Translations under genes and position numbers: made by a program
Notes under the pieces: model-generated
Told to the model about the DNA's origin: nothing
Seen by the model: the letters and a program-made list of their open reading frames with translations, nothing else
Databases searched by the model: none
Source: Solirubrobacteraceae bacterium
Lineage (GTDB): Bacteria > Actinomycetota > Thermoleophilia > Solirubrobacterales > Solirubrobacteraceae
DNA: 43,065 bases
Assembly: GCA_025451035.1 (NCBI GenBank)
Contig: JANWLE010000039.1
Span: forward strand, 1-43,065
Direction: 5' to 3'
Part shown: one piece after another, positions 22,330 to 29,556 of the stretch
Layout of the letters: each line of letters starts with the position of its first letter
How positions within the stretch are numbered: the first letter of the stretch is position 1

Positions 22330-23529
22330 ATGGCACCCCGGACGATCCTCTACACGGGCAAGGGCGGCGTGGGCAAGACCTCGGTCGCGGCCGCGAGCGC
22401 GCTGCGCTGCGCGCAGGCGGGACAGCGTACGCTGCTGATGAGCACCGATCCCGCGCACAGCCTCGCAGACGCCTTGCAGGCGCCGCTCACAGGTGAGCCG
22501 ACGCTGGTCGCGGACTCGCTGTGGGCGCAGCAGATCTCCTCCCAGGAGCAGCTCGAGCGCAACTGGGCCGGCGTGCAGGACTGGCTCGGCGAGTTGCTGA
22601 TCTCACGCGGGGTGAACCGCATCTCGGCGGAGGAGCTCACGGTGCCACCGGGCATGGATGAGCTGTTCAGCCTGCTCGCGCTGCGCCGCCACCACGACAG
22701 CGGCGAGTTCGACGTGATCATCGTCGACTGCGCCCCTACGGGCGAGACGCTGCGGCTACTCGCCTTCCCGGACGTGGCGCGCTGGTGGCTCGAGCGCGTG
22801 ATGCCAGCGCAGGGACAGATCATGGCCGCCGCGCGGCCGTTCGCGCGCGCCGTGCTGGACCTCAGGCTGCCTGGCGATGAGGTACTCGATGAGGTCCAGC
22901 GGCTGGGACGGAGCCTCATCGCGCTGCACGAGATCCTCTCCGACCGCGAGCGGGTCACGATCCGCTTGGTGATGAACCCCGACCGCATGGTCATAGACGA
23001 GGCGCGACGCACTTTCACCTACCTGAATCTGTATGGCTATCTGACCGACGCTGTGGTGGTCAATCGGGTCTTCCCAGTGCAGGTCGGCGAGTACTTCGAG
23101 AACTGGCGCTCGCGCCAGCAGGAGCACTTGCAGACCGTGCGCGACGCGTTCGCGCCCGTGCCGGTGCTGTGCGCCCCCTACTTCGACGAGGAGATCATCG
23201 GCACGCTGATGCTCGAGCGCCTCGGCACGGAGCTGTTCGCCCAAGGCGACGCCGCGGCGGTGCTGCACGACCGCCTCGCGCACGAGCTGACGGTCACCGA
23301 GCAGGGCGCGACACTGCGTCTCGATTTGCCGTTCGCCGAGAAGGAGCGCATCTCGCTGAAGAAGATCGGCCTCGAGCTCGTGGTGAAGGTCGACTCGCAC
23401 AAGCGCACAATCATGCTGCCGTCCGCGCTAGCGGACCACCACCCCTCCGAGGCGCGCTTCGACGGCGGCTCGCTGCACGTGAGCTTCGTGGCGTGCGAGC
23501 AGACGATGGCGGCGAGGACAGTTGACTGA
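22330..23529 (+). CDS. ArsA/Get3-like ATPase with C-terminal HSP20-like domain
   Basis: A 399-residue protein with the deviant Walker A motif KGGVGKTS (residues 11-18), DPAHSLADAL, and switch II DCAPTGETLRLLAFPD (137-152), as in the ArsA/Get3 branch of the SIMIBI NTPases. These use ATP hydrolysis for membrane-protein delivery or metalloid pumping. There is one ATPase domain rather than the two of plasmid ArsA, and no CxC metalloid site is visible. The last 80 residues (LRLDLPFAEKERISLKKIG...) form the HSP20-like domain typical of actinobacterial ArsA-like proteins. The start lies about ten bases after TAGACT. It overlaps the small gene at 23522, so the two form one transcript. It is probably not for arsenic. 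Confidence 0.88.
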   Translation: MAPRTILYTGKGGVGKTSVAAASALRCAQAGQRTLLMSTDPAHSLADALQAPLTGEPTLVADSLWAQQISSQEQLERNWAGVQDWLGELLISRGVNRISAEELTVPPGMDELFSLLALRRHHDSGEFDVIIVDCAPTGETLRLLAFPDVARWWLERVMPAQGQIMAAARPFARAVLDLRLPGDEVLDEVQRLGRSLIALHEILSDRERVTIRLVMNPDRMVIDEARRTFTYLNLYGYLTDAVVVNRVFPVQVGEYFENWRSRQQEHLQTVRDAFAPVPVLCAPYFDEEIIGTLMLERLGTELFAQGDAAAVLHDRLAHELTVTEQGATLRLDLPFAEKERISLKKIGLELVVKVDSHKRTIMLPSALADHHPSEARFDGGSLHVSFVACEQTMAARTVD

Positions 23530-23869
23530 GAAGGACCCCGAGGACCCGCTGGAGGTGCTGCGAGCGCATCTGCGCAGCGCCCAGGCCGCCGCCCAGCGCC
23601 TGCTGGACGACAGCGAACGGACCCCGCCCGCGGGGTGGGAGCCGTTGAGTTCAGAGCAGGTGCACGAGCGGGCGAGCCAGCTGCATTCACTGACCGACCT
23701 CGTGCGTTCGATCCGCGAGGCGCTTCCGGAGGACGTGCTCGCCCAGCTGGCCGATCTGATCCGCGCCGTGCTGAATGTCCTGCGGGCGCTGGTGGACCTG
23801 CTGCTCTCACGTCTGAGCCCACAGGAGCACGCGCCGCGCAGCGACATACAGGAGATCCCGATCGTCTGA
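23522..23869 (+). CDS. Small helical protein coupled to the ArsA-like ATPase
   Basis: A 115-residue protein of unknown function, starting at TTG 23522, which overlaps the ArsA-like stop by eight bases. The sequence is helical and amphipathic (EVLRAHLRSAQAAAQRLL, then SEQVHERASQLHSLTDLVRSI). A hydrophobic stretch near residues 77-98 (LADLIRAVLNVLRALVDLLL) could be a membrane-binding amphipathic helix. Its coupling to an ArsA/Get3-like ATPase suggests a partner or client-side factor, which is inference. A GTG at 23555 is a possible later start. I see no other homology. Confidence 0.65.
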   Translation: MTEKDPEDPLEVLRAHLRSAQAAAQRLLDDSERTPPAGWEPLSSEQVHERASQLHSLTDLVRSIREALPEDVLAQLADLIRAVLNVLRALVDLLLSRLSPQEHAPRSDIQEIPIV

Positions 23870-23909
23870 CGCCGGCGGGCGCGCCGGATGTTCCGCGGGC
23901 CGCCCGCCG

Positions 23910-23915
23910 TACAAT
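23910..23915 (+). promoter_or_regulatory. Putative -10 element (TACAAT), leaderless start
   Basis: TACAAT is a near-consensus -10 box six bases before ATG 23922. The context TACAATCGAGCCATG is almost the same as TACAATCGCTCCATG at 24559-24573, which argues for a shared design. Confidence 0.5.
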
Positions 23916-23921
23916 CGAGCC

Positions 23922-24389
23922 ATGGCAAGCGAGAGCTCCCACACCTGGATCCTCACCGCCTCCCCCGAAAACCACGAAGCGACCCGTGCGCACGGGTTCT
24001 CGGTGATCGGTATCAAGGAGCGCAACCGCACGCGGGCGCTGCAGATCGAGCCCGGCGACCGCATCATCCTGTACCTGACGAAGGTGATGTGCTTCGCGGG
24101 CGCGATCAAGGTCACCGGGGAGATGTATGAAGACCGCAAGAAGCTGTGGCCGGGCAAGCCCGGCAAAGCCGACGCCTACCCTTGGCGCTTTCCCACCGAG
24201 CCAGAGATCGTCCTTGACGAAGACCAGTGGGTACCGGCTGAAACGCTTGCCACAAAGCTCGAGCACATCAAGAAGTGGCCCCGCGAGCACTGGAAGCTCG
24301 CCTTCCAGGGACAGTTGCGCACGGTCTCCGCGGCCGACTCGCGGCTGCTGCTGGAGCGCATGGGAGCGTCCGCCGCAGCACGGGCGTAG
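23922..24389 (+). CDS. EVE-domain protein
   Basis: A 155-residue single-domain protein of the EVE family in the PUA superfamily. The pattern is SHTWILTASPENHEATRAHG at the N-terminus, then a GIKERNRTRALQIEPGDRII region, an ILYLTKVMCFAGAIKVTGEM strand set, and PWRFPTEPEIVL. EVE domains bind modified bases, such as 5-methylcytosine derivatives, in DNA or RNA, and often occur in restriction or RNA-processing contexts. There is no restriction gene nearby. This one is a stand-alone domain with its own promoter (TACAAT). The family is confident; the ligand cannot be read. Confidence 0.9.
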   Translation: MASESSHTWILTASPENHEATRAHGFSVIGIKERNRTRALQIEPGDRIILYLTKVMCFAGAIKVTGEMYEDRKKLWPGKPGKADAYPWRFPTEPEIVLDEDQWVPAETLATKLEHIKKWPREHWKLAFQGQLRTVSAADSRLLLERMGASAAARA

Positions 24390-24432
24390 CCCGCACCAGA
24401 ACTCGGAGCAAACCCGACTCAACTCCAAGTTA

Positions 24433-24483
24433 TTACGAAGTCGGACTAAGTCGCTATCTATTCCGGCCTGGGCCACTTCGTAA
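24433..24483. repeat. 9-bp perfect inverted repeat in the 24.4-kb gap
   Basis: TTACGAAGT (24433-24441) and ACTTCGTAA (24475-24483) are exact reverse complements with 33 bases between. The sequence here is more AT-rich than its surroundings. It could be an operator pair or a long-loop terminator after the EVE gene. I see no gene in 24390-24570. Confidence 0.4.
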
Positions 24484-24558
24484 CCCACCGCTGAACCAAC
24501 CGGCACGCCCAGCGCCTCTCCTCAACTGAGCCAGCCCCGCGCCGCCCGCTTGCGCTCA

Positions 24559-24564
24559 TACAAT
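24559..24564 (+). promoter_or_regulatory. Putative -10 element (TACAAT), leaderless start
   Basis: TACAAT lies six bases before an ATG at 24571. That ATG begins a 10-codon frame whose TGA overlaps the ATG of the membrane protein gene at 24600. The arrangement is the same as before the EVE gene. Confidence 0.5.
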
Positions 24565-24570
24565 CGCTCC

Positions 24571-24603
24571 ATGCAGCTCAAACGCTCTCGGGCAAGAGCA
24601 TGA
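24571..24603 (+). other. Possible leaderless 10-codon micro-ORF before the membrane protein gene
   Basis: ATG 24571 encodes MQLKRSRARA and stops at TGA 24601-24603, which overlaps ATG 24600 (ATGA). Together with the TACAAT box six bases before it, it could be translated without a leader and couple to the downstream gene, which has no obvious Shine-Dalgarno sequence. The short basic peptide has no recognised role. Confidence 0.4.
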
Positions 24604-25310
24604 CGCGGATCGGACGGGCGTGGGGCGAGTTGCGCCCCGAGCAGCGTCTAGCGGGACTCACGGCGCTCGCGCTGTGGGTGACGCTGCTGTTCCCCTGGTA
24701 TCACGAGAACATCACCGAGAGCAGTCACGGCAAGCTTCAGGCCGTCGGTCACAACGTGACCGGGTTCGGGGCCTTCTCGTTCGTCGAGGCGGCGGTGCTG
24801 GTCGTCTCGCTCGGCGTGCTGACGATGCTCTTCGCGCGCGGCGAGCGGCGCGACTTTCACCTTCCGGGCAGCGACGGCCTGGTCGTCATGCTCGCCGGCG
24901 GCTGGACCGCGCTGCTGGTCTTCTACAGGACGCTTGACACGCCGTCGCTGTCGCAGAAGGGGTCGAGCATCGTGACCGACGTCGGTGTGCAGTGGGGCAT
25001 CTTCCTGGCGTTCTTGGCCGCCCTCGCGCTCACGTATGCCGGCTGGCGCATGCGCGCCGCCGCCAAGCCCGAACCACCCGCGTCTCGCGCCGGCGTGCGC
25101 CGCCGTCGCGAGGACGAGCCGACGGAGACGCTGGCGGGCCAACGCCCCATGCAGGCTGAGGCTGAGCGCTCGCGCTACCCGCCCGCGCCCGCCGCCGCGC
25201 GGCCGCTGCGCACGGCGCCCCGTGGCGGCCGTAGCAGCCCCGCGACGAAAGCTAGGCCAGCCGAGCAATTGTCACTGGAAGACGAGCCGCCGAGCGGGGA
25301 GCCCCGTTAG
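24600..25310 (+). CDS. Four-helix membrane protein with basic/Pro-rich tail
   Basis: A 236-residue membrane protein of unknown function. Hydrophobic helices are at about 18-34 (LAGLTALALWVTLLFPW), 61-79 (FVEAAVLVVSLGVLTMLFA), 92-108 and 127-147. The last 85 residues are Arg/Pro/Ala-rich and should lie in the cytoplasm. Similar proteins are common and uncharacterised in actinobacteria. The ATG at 24600 overlaps the stop of a micro-ORF (ATGA), and there is no SD. Its stop TAG (25308-25310) overlaps the stop of a 59-residue minus-strand gene by a few bases. Confidence 0.75.
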   Translation: MTRIGRAWGELRPEQRLAGLTALALWVTLLFPWYHENITESSHGKLQAVGHNVTGFGAFSFVEAAVLVVSLGVLTMLFARGERRDFHLPGSDGLVVMLAGGWTALLVFYRTLDTPSLSQKGSSIVTDVGVQWGIFLAFLAALALTYAGWRMRAAAKPEPPASRAGVRRRREDEPTETLAGQRPMQAEAERSRYPPAPAAARPLRTAPRGGRSSPATKARPAEQLSLEDEPPSGEPR

Positions 25311-25486
25311 GCGTTCGATAGCACGAAGACGGCTGCCGTAACGGCCACCAGCGCGATGCCAGTCACGATCATCACGGTCGCTTTGACCAGGTGCCCGATC
25401 GCGCCGACGAGAAAACCAAGGATCAACCCGGCGAGATAGAAGCTCACCGAGTACGCCGCGGCAAGCGGGGGAAGGAAGCTCGGCAC
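25307..25486 (-). CDS. 59-residue two-helix membrane protein
   Basis: This small frame is easy to miss. Starting at GTG 25486 it reads VPSFLPPLAAAYSVSF, then two hydrophobic segments: residues about 14-33 (VSFYLAGLILGFLVGAIGHL) and 37-56 (TVMIVTGIALVAVTAAVFVL), joined by a short GHLVK turn. It ends at TAA 25309-25307, which overlaps the plus-strand TAG by three bases. Hydrophobic content, Gly spacing and codon use fit a real gene, and it fills an otherwise empty 200-bp gap. AGG at nine bases before the GTG is a weak ribosome site. It is divergent from the MoxR gene. I know no named family. Confidence 0.6.
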   Translation of the reverse strand: MPSFLPPLAAAYSVSFYLAGLILGFLVGAIGHLVKATVMIVTGIALVAVTAAVFVLSNA

Positions 25487-25512
25487 AACTTGAGTCCTAT
25501 CATTCTCTGAGG

Positions 25513-26406
25513 ATGAGCACCGCAGCCGGCCCCGCCACCGCCAACGACGTCGCCGAGGGCCTGCGCTCGGTCGACTACCTCCCGAGTGAGGCGACCGCGC
25601 TCGTCTCGTTCCTCGCCTTCAAGCTCGGCAAGCCGGTGCTGGTCGAGGGCCCCGCGGGGGTTGGCAAGACCGAGCTTGCGAAGGCGCTCGCCCGCTACCT
25701 GCAGCGCGAGCTCGTGCGGCTGCAGTGCTACGAGGGCCTGGACGAGGCGAAGGCCTTGTATGAGTGGAACTACCGCAAGCAGCTGTTGCGCATACAGGCG
25801 GAGGCCTCCGACACCGGCTGGGAGGATGTCCAGGAGGACATCTTCAGCGAGGATTTCCTGCTGGCGCGCCCGTTGATGAGCGCAATCACCTCAGAGCGCC
25901 CGGTGGTGCTGTTGATCGACGAGATCGACAAGACAGACCAGGAGTTCGAGGCGATGCTGCTCGAGCTTTTGTCGGACTTCCAGATATCGATCCCGGAGCT
26001 GGGCCAGCTTTCCTCCCGCACCCATCCGCTGGTGCTGCTCACGTCGAACAACTCGCGTGAGCTGACCGAGGCACTCAAGCGTCGCTGCCTGTATTTGTGG
26101 CTGGACTACCCGGCGCTCGAGCACGAGCTCGCGATCGTGCGTCTGCACGCGCCGGGGCTCTCGCAGACCCTCGCCCGCCGCCTGGTCGAGGTGATCGGCA
26201 TGGTGCGCGAGCTGGACCTGAAGAAGCCGCCTTCGATCGCGGAGTCGATCGACTGGGCCAGGACGCTGCTGCTGCTCGGCGCGCGCGACCTGGACGCCGA
26301 CACGTTCAGGCAAACGATGTCTGTGATCGTCAAGCACCGAGCGGACATGGACATCGTCGCCGAGCGCGTGGGACTGAAGCTCCCCGGCGCACTCGATGCC
26401 GTCTGA
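25513..26406 (+). CDS. MoxR-family AAA+ ATPase
   Basis: A 297-residue AAA+ protein of the MoxR class, chaperone-like ATPases that work with a von Willebrand A partner in assembling or activating large enzymes. Walker A is GPAGVGKT (46-53), Walker B LLIDEIDK (133-140), sensor 1 TSNN (177-180), and RRCLYLWLDYP follows. The gene overlaps the VWA gene by 11 bases (26396-26406), the standard MoxR/VWA pairing. TATCAT nine bases before ATG 25513 is a likely -10 box. The CoxD/CoxE pair that matures CO dehydrogenase is the best-known relative, but no such enzyme is in the window, so the client is unknown. Confidence 0.92.
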   Translation: MSTAAGPATANDVAEGLRSVDYLPSEATALVSFLAFKLGKPVLVEGPAGVGKTELAKALARYLQRELVRLQCYEGLDEAKALYEWNYRKQLLRIQAEASDTGWEDVQEDIFSEDFLLARPLMSAITSERPVVLLIDEIDKTDQEFEAMLLELLSDFQISIPELGQLSSRTHPLVLLTSNNSRELTEALKRRCLYLWLDYPALEHELAIVRLHAPGLSQTLARRLVEVIGMVRELDLKKPPSIAESIDWARTLLLLGARDLDADTFRQTMSVIVKHRADMDIVAERVGLKLPGALDAV

Positions 26407-27793
26407 TGGCCTAGCCGCCGCTCTGCTTCAGTTCGGCGAGGAGCTCCGCCGCGAAGGGGTCGCGCTCGGGACCTCCGAGCTGCTCGACGCGTTCGCCGCG
26501 CTCGAACAGATCAGCTGGACAGAGCCGCAGGATTTCCGTGAGGCGCTGGCGGCGACGGTCGCCAAGAGCCAGGAGGACCGCCGTATCTTCGAGCTCTGTT
26601 TCGAGCGCTTCTTCTTCCGTGCAGCGGAGATCGCCGCGGTGCGCGAGGACATCCGCGAGGCCGAGCGCCACGGCGAGGGAGCGCTGCGGATCGAGGAGCT
26701 CTCCGCCGAGGAGCTCGACGCGCTGCGAATGCAGATCGCCGCGGCGCTGCGCGACGGCTCAGAGGGCGTGATGCGCGACATGGCGCGGATGGCGATAGCC
26801 GCGCTGGGGCGCGCGCAGGAAGGCTCGGGGGTGATCGGCGTAGATGTGCAGCGCATCCGCCGCGCGCTGAATTTGCGCTCAGAAGCGCAGCCGGATCTGC
26901 CGGCGGGCGACCCACGCCGTGACGGCGTGCCGCGGGCGGCGCTGCGTCGTTTCGAGTCGCTCTTGCGGCGCGAGCTCGAACGCGCGCAGATCGAGCGCAC
27001 CGGGACGCTGCCGGCGGCGCGCCCCTTGGGTGAGCTCGACCGGGCGTTGCCGTCCGGGCCGCTGGCCGACCTGGCGGCTGTGCATCGCGTCGTGGCGCAG
27101 CTGCGCCGGCGGCTTGCGACCCAGGGCCAGCAGCTGCGTGGCCAGCGCCGCCACGCCCACGTCGACGTCAGGCGCACGATCAGAGCATCGCTGCAGACGG
27201 GCGGCGTCCCGGTCGTGCTGAAGTACCGTCCGCGGCGCCCGCGGCGCCCGGAGCTGTATGTGCTGTGCGACGTGTCCACCAGCGTCACCTCCGCGTCGGT
27301 CTTCTTCCTGTCGGTGCTGCACGCGCTGCACGACTCGTTCCGCAAGATGCGCTCGTTCGTGTTCATCGAGCGCATCTCGGAGGTGACGGACATCTTCGAA
27401 CGCGAGCGGGACTTCAAGACGGTGAACGAGCTGATCTCCGCCGACGCGGGCGTCGCGGACATCTCCGGCTACACCGACTACGGCCGTGTGTGGTCGGAGT
27501 TCCTCGAGCAGGTGCAAGACGACCTGCACCCGCGGGCGAGCGTGATCGTGCTCGGCGACGCCCGCACCAACGGCCGCGACCCGCGCGCGGACATCTTTGC
27601 GCGCATCGCGGCCCGCGCCGGACGGACCTTCTGGTTGAACCCCGAGCCACGCCTGTACTGGAACTACGGTGACTCGGTGATCGCCGCCTACGCGCAGTAC
27701 TGCACCGCTTTTGAGTGCTGGACCACCTCTCAGCTCGAGGATTTCGTGCGCGCGCTGACGCGCCCGGGGCTGTCCACGAGCACGCCGCGCTAG
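26396..27793 (+). CDS. VWA-domain protein (CoxE-like), partner of MoxR
   Basis: A 465-residue cytoplasmic protein. The N-terminal half (1-280) is charged and helical, with no known motif. The C-terminal von Willebrand A domain (about 285-450) has the MIDAS signature DVSTS (Asp292, Ser294, Ser296), a Thr in SGYTDYG, and LGDARTNGRDPR for the last ligand. The overall plan matches the CoxE-like VWA proteins that act with MoxR/CoxD ATPases. It overlaps moxR by 11 bases, so the two are translated together. Nothing is missing from the metal site. No client enzyme lies nearby. The next element is the TPP riboswitch, about 55 bp on. Confidence 0.88.
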   Translation: MPSDGLAAALLQFGEELRREGVALGTSELLDAFAALEQISWTEPQDFREALAATVAKSQEDRRIFELCFERFFFRAAEIAAVREDIREAERHGEGALRIEELSAEELDALRMQIAAALRDGSEGVMRDMARMAIAALGRAQEGSGVIGVDVQRIRRALNLRSEAQPDLPAGDPRRDGVPRAALRRFESLLRRELERAQIERTGTLPAARPLGELDRALPSGPLADLAAVHRVVAQLRRRLATQGQQLRGQRRHAHVDVRRTIRASLQTGGVPVVLKYRPRRPRRPELYVLCDVSTSVTSASVFFLSVLHALHDSFRKMRSFVFIERISEVTDIFERERDFKTVNELISADAGVADISGYTDYGRVWSEFLEQVQDDLHPRASVIVLGDARTNGRDPRADIFARIAARAGRTFWLNPEPRLYWNYGDSVIAAYAQYCTAFECWTTSQLEDFVRALTRPGLSTSTPR

Positions 27794-27830
27794 GAGCGCC
27801 GGCCAGCGCGCTGCCGGCCTTCACGCCCGC

Positions 27831-27836
27831 TAAGAT
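27831..27836 (+). promoter_or_regulatory. Putative -10 element (TAAGAT) for the riboswitch transcript
   Basis: TAAGAT is a good TANNNT box. Transcription would start at about 27843, some 8-13 bases before the first aptamer bases (about 27851-27856). No strong -35 box is visible. Confidence 0.4.
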
Positions 27837-27850
27837 CGGCCCCCGTAAGA

Positions 27851-27954
27851 GAAAGCAGGGGAGCTGGCGGGAAGGCCGGCTGAGATGGCGCCACTGTATT
27901 TGTGCAGCCCGGCGTCGACCCTCAGAACCTGTGGGGTAATGCCCGCGAAGGGAG
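27851..27954 (+). promoter_or_regulatory. TPP (THI-box) riboswitch
   Basis: The conserved THI-element pieces occur in order: CAGGGGAGC at about 27856-27864, GGCTGAGA at 27878-27885, ACCCTCAGAACCTG at 27918-27931, then GGGGTAATGCCC at 27933-27944 and GCGAAGGGAG at 27945-27954. AGCTGGC can pair with GCCGGCT to form the P2/P3-side stem. The GAAGGGAG that closes the aptamer is also the only Shine-Dalgarno-like sequence, five bases before ATG 27959. TPP binding should therefore block translation start directly. The genes downstream are a thiamine-precursor transporter, which fits. Confidence 0.93.
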
Positions 27955-27958
27955 CGAC

Positions 27959-28747
27959 ATGACAACCGGACTGACTGATCGCGCGCTGGCGACGCCCGGG
28001 ACGATGAGCGACTACAGCGCGACGCTTACCTCGGTCACCCACGGCTACCGCGACGAGCGCGGCGAGGAGCTCACCGCGCTCGAGGATTTGTCGCTGCGCG
28101 TGCGCCGAGGGCGTGTGCTGGCGGTCGTCGGTCCGAGCGGCTGCGGCAAGACGACGCTGCTGGAGTTGATCTGCGGCCTGCAGCAGCCAGCAGCCGGCAC
28201 GATCGCGTGCCAGCCAGCGGCGCTGATGCCCCAGCGCGACCTGCTGATGGGCTGGCTGAGCGCGCTTGACAACGCGGCGCTGGCGCTGCGCATCGCCGGG
28301 CGCTCCCGAGCGCAGGCGCGCCTGCATGCCGGAGCGCTATTCGCCGAGTTCGGCCTGCAGGGCTTCGAGCGTGCGAAGCCGCACGAGCTTTCGGGCGGCA
28401 TGCGCCAGCGGGTCGCGTTCCTGCGGACGCTGCTTTCCGGCAAGGGACTCTTGTGCCTGGACGAGCCGTTCGGAGCGCTTGACGCGATCACCCGCCAGCA
28501 GATGCAGCGCTGGCTGATCGACGCGCTGCGCCGCCAGCCACGCACGGTCGTGCTGGTCACCCATGACGTCGAGGAGGCGATCCTGCTCGGCGACGAGCTG
28601 ATCGTGCTCTCGCCGCGCCCGGGCCGCGTCGTCGCCCACCTGCAGGTCGCGCTGGAGCACCCGCGTTCGCACACCGACCGGCGCGTGGTAGAGCTACGGT
28701 CCCGCGCGCTGCGCTCGCTTACAGCCTGCCAGGAGGCGCCCCGGTGA
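27959..28747 (+). CDS. thiZ: ABC transporter ATPase for thiamine precursor (ThiZ-like)
   Basis: A 262-residue ABC ATPase with Walker A GPSGCGKT (58-65), Q-loop PQRD (91-94), signature LSGGMRQR (144-151), Walker B LLCLDEP (164-170) and the H-loop His in VLVTHD. It belongs to the nitrate/sulfonate/taurine/pyrimidine group. The riboswitch and the ThiY-like binding protein make thiamine or a hydroxymethyl/aminomethyl pyrimidine precursor the likely substrate. ATG 27959 was chosen because the aptamer's AGGGAG is five bases upstream; a longer frame runs back through the riboswitch and is not real. It overlaps the permease start by four bases (GTGA). Confidence 0.85.
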   Translation: MTTGLTDRALATPGTMSDYSATLTSVTHGYRDERGEELTALEDLSLRVRRGRVLAVVGPSGCGKTTLLELICGLQQPAAGTIACQPAALMPQRDLLMGWLSALDNAALALRIAGRSRAQARLHAGALFAEFGLQGFERAKPHELSGGMRQRVAFLRTLLSGKGLLCLDEPFGALDAITRQQMQRWLIDALRRQPRTVVLVTHDVEEAILLGDELIVLSPRPGRVVAHLQVALEHPRSHTDRRVVELRSRALRSLTACQEAPR

Positions 28748-29556
28748 GGCGGCGGCTGCGCACGACACTACCGCCGCTGGCGGTGCTCGTCGCGATCTTC
28801 GCGCTGTGGGAGGCGTACGTTCAGGTGAGCGGCGTCAGCCCGATCCTGCTGCCCGCGCCGCACGAAATCGTGCCGGAACTGTGGCGCAACGCGGACCTGC
28901 TGTGGTCGAACTTCAAGGTCACCGCCGAGATCGTGGCCCTCGGCCTGGCGATCGCGCTGCTCGTCGGCTTCGTGCTGGCGCTCGCGATCCACCTCTCGCC
29001 GCCGGTGCGCCGCGGCGTCTACCCGCTGGTGGTGGGATCCCAGGCGATCCCGATCCCGGTGATCGGGGTGCTGCTGGTGTTCTGGCTCGGCTTCGGGTTG
29101 ACGCCAAAGCTCGCGGTGATCGTGCTGATCTGCTTCTTCCCCGTTGTCGTGACGACCGTCGACGGTCTGGCCTCGGTCGACGTCGAGCAGCTGAAGCTGC
29201 TGCGCACCTTCGACGCTTCGCGCTGGCAGCTGTTTCGTTTCGCGGAGCTGCCGGCGGCGCTGCCGGCGGCGCTGAGCGGCACGCGCATCGCTGTGGCGGT
29301 CGGCGTCATCGCAGCCTTCATCGCGGAAATCTCGACCGCCGGCACCTCGGCGGGATTGGGCTACGAGATCATCACCGACCTGCGCAACATCCAGCAGCCC
29401 CGGGCGTACGCCGCGGCGATCGTGCTGTTCGCGTTCGCGATCGCCTGCTTCGGGGTGCTGGGGCTGCTCGAGCGCAGGCTGACGCACCAGCCGGCGCGGC
29501 CGGTCCTCGCCTTCACCTACAGACAAAGACAACTACCGACAGGAGACAACAGTTGA
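28744..29556 (+). CDS. thiX: ABC transporter permease for thiamine precursor (ThiX-like)
   Basis: A 270-residue membrane permease with about six helices, of the binding-protein-dependent type. The coupling-loop EAA region lies around residues 135-190 (CFFPVVVTTVDGLASVDVEQ, then LRTFDASRWQLFRFAELPAA). GTG 28744 overlaps the ATPase stop by four bases and its TGA overlaps the TTG of the binding-protein gene, so the three genes form one translationally coupled operon. The substrate assignment rests on the riboswitch and on the third gene. The permease alone would only be placed in the nitrate/taurine/pyrimidine group. Confidence 0.85.
   Translation: MRRRLRTTLPPLAVLVAIFALWEAYVQVSGVSPILLPAPHEIVPELWRNADLLWSNFKVTAEIVALGLAIALLVGFVLALAIHLSPPVRRGVYPLVVGSQAIPIPVIGVLLVFWLGFGLTPKLAVIVLICFFPVVVTTVDGLASVDVEQLKLLRTFDASRWQLFRFAELPAALPAALSGTRIAVAVGVIAAFIAEISTAGTSAGLGYEIITDLRNIQQPRAYAAAIVLFAFAIACFGVLGLLERRLTHQPARPVLAFTYRQRQLPTGDNS

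Noticed and set aside
22330-23529. Arsenite-pump ATPase (arsA) for arsenic resistance
   Set aside because: No metalloid-binding Cys cluster, only one ATPase domain, and no arsB, arsD or arsR nearby; the Get3-like description fits better.
28806-29552. N-terminal 249 codons of a long frame that ends with the ThiY-like protein
   Set aside because: This part lies in a shifted frame of the permease gene. The true start is TTG 29553, with AGGAG and a lipoprotein signal directly after it.
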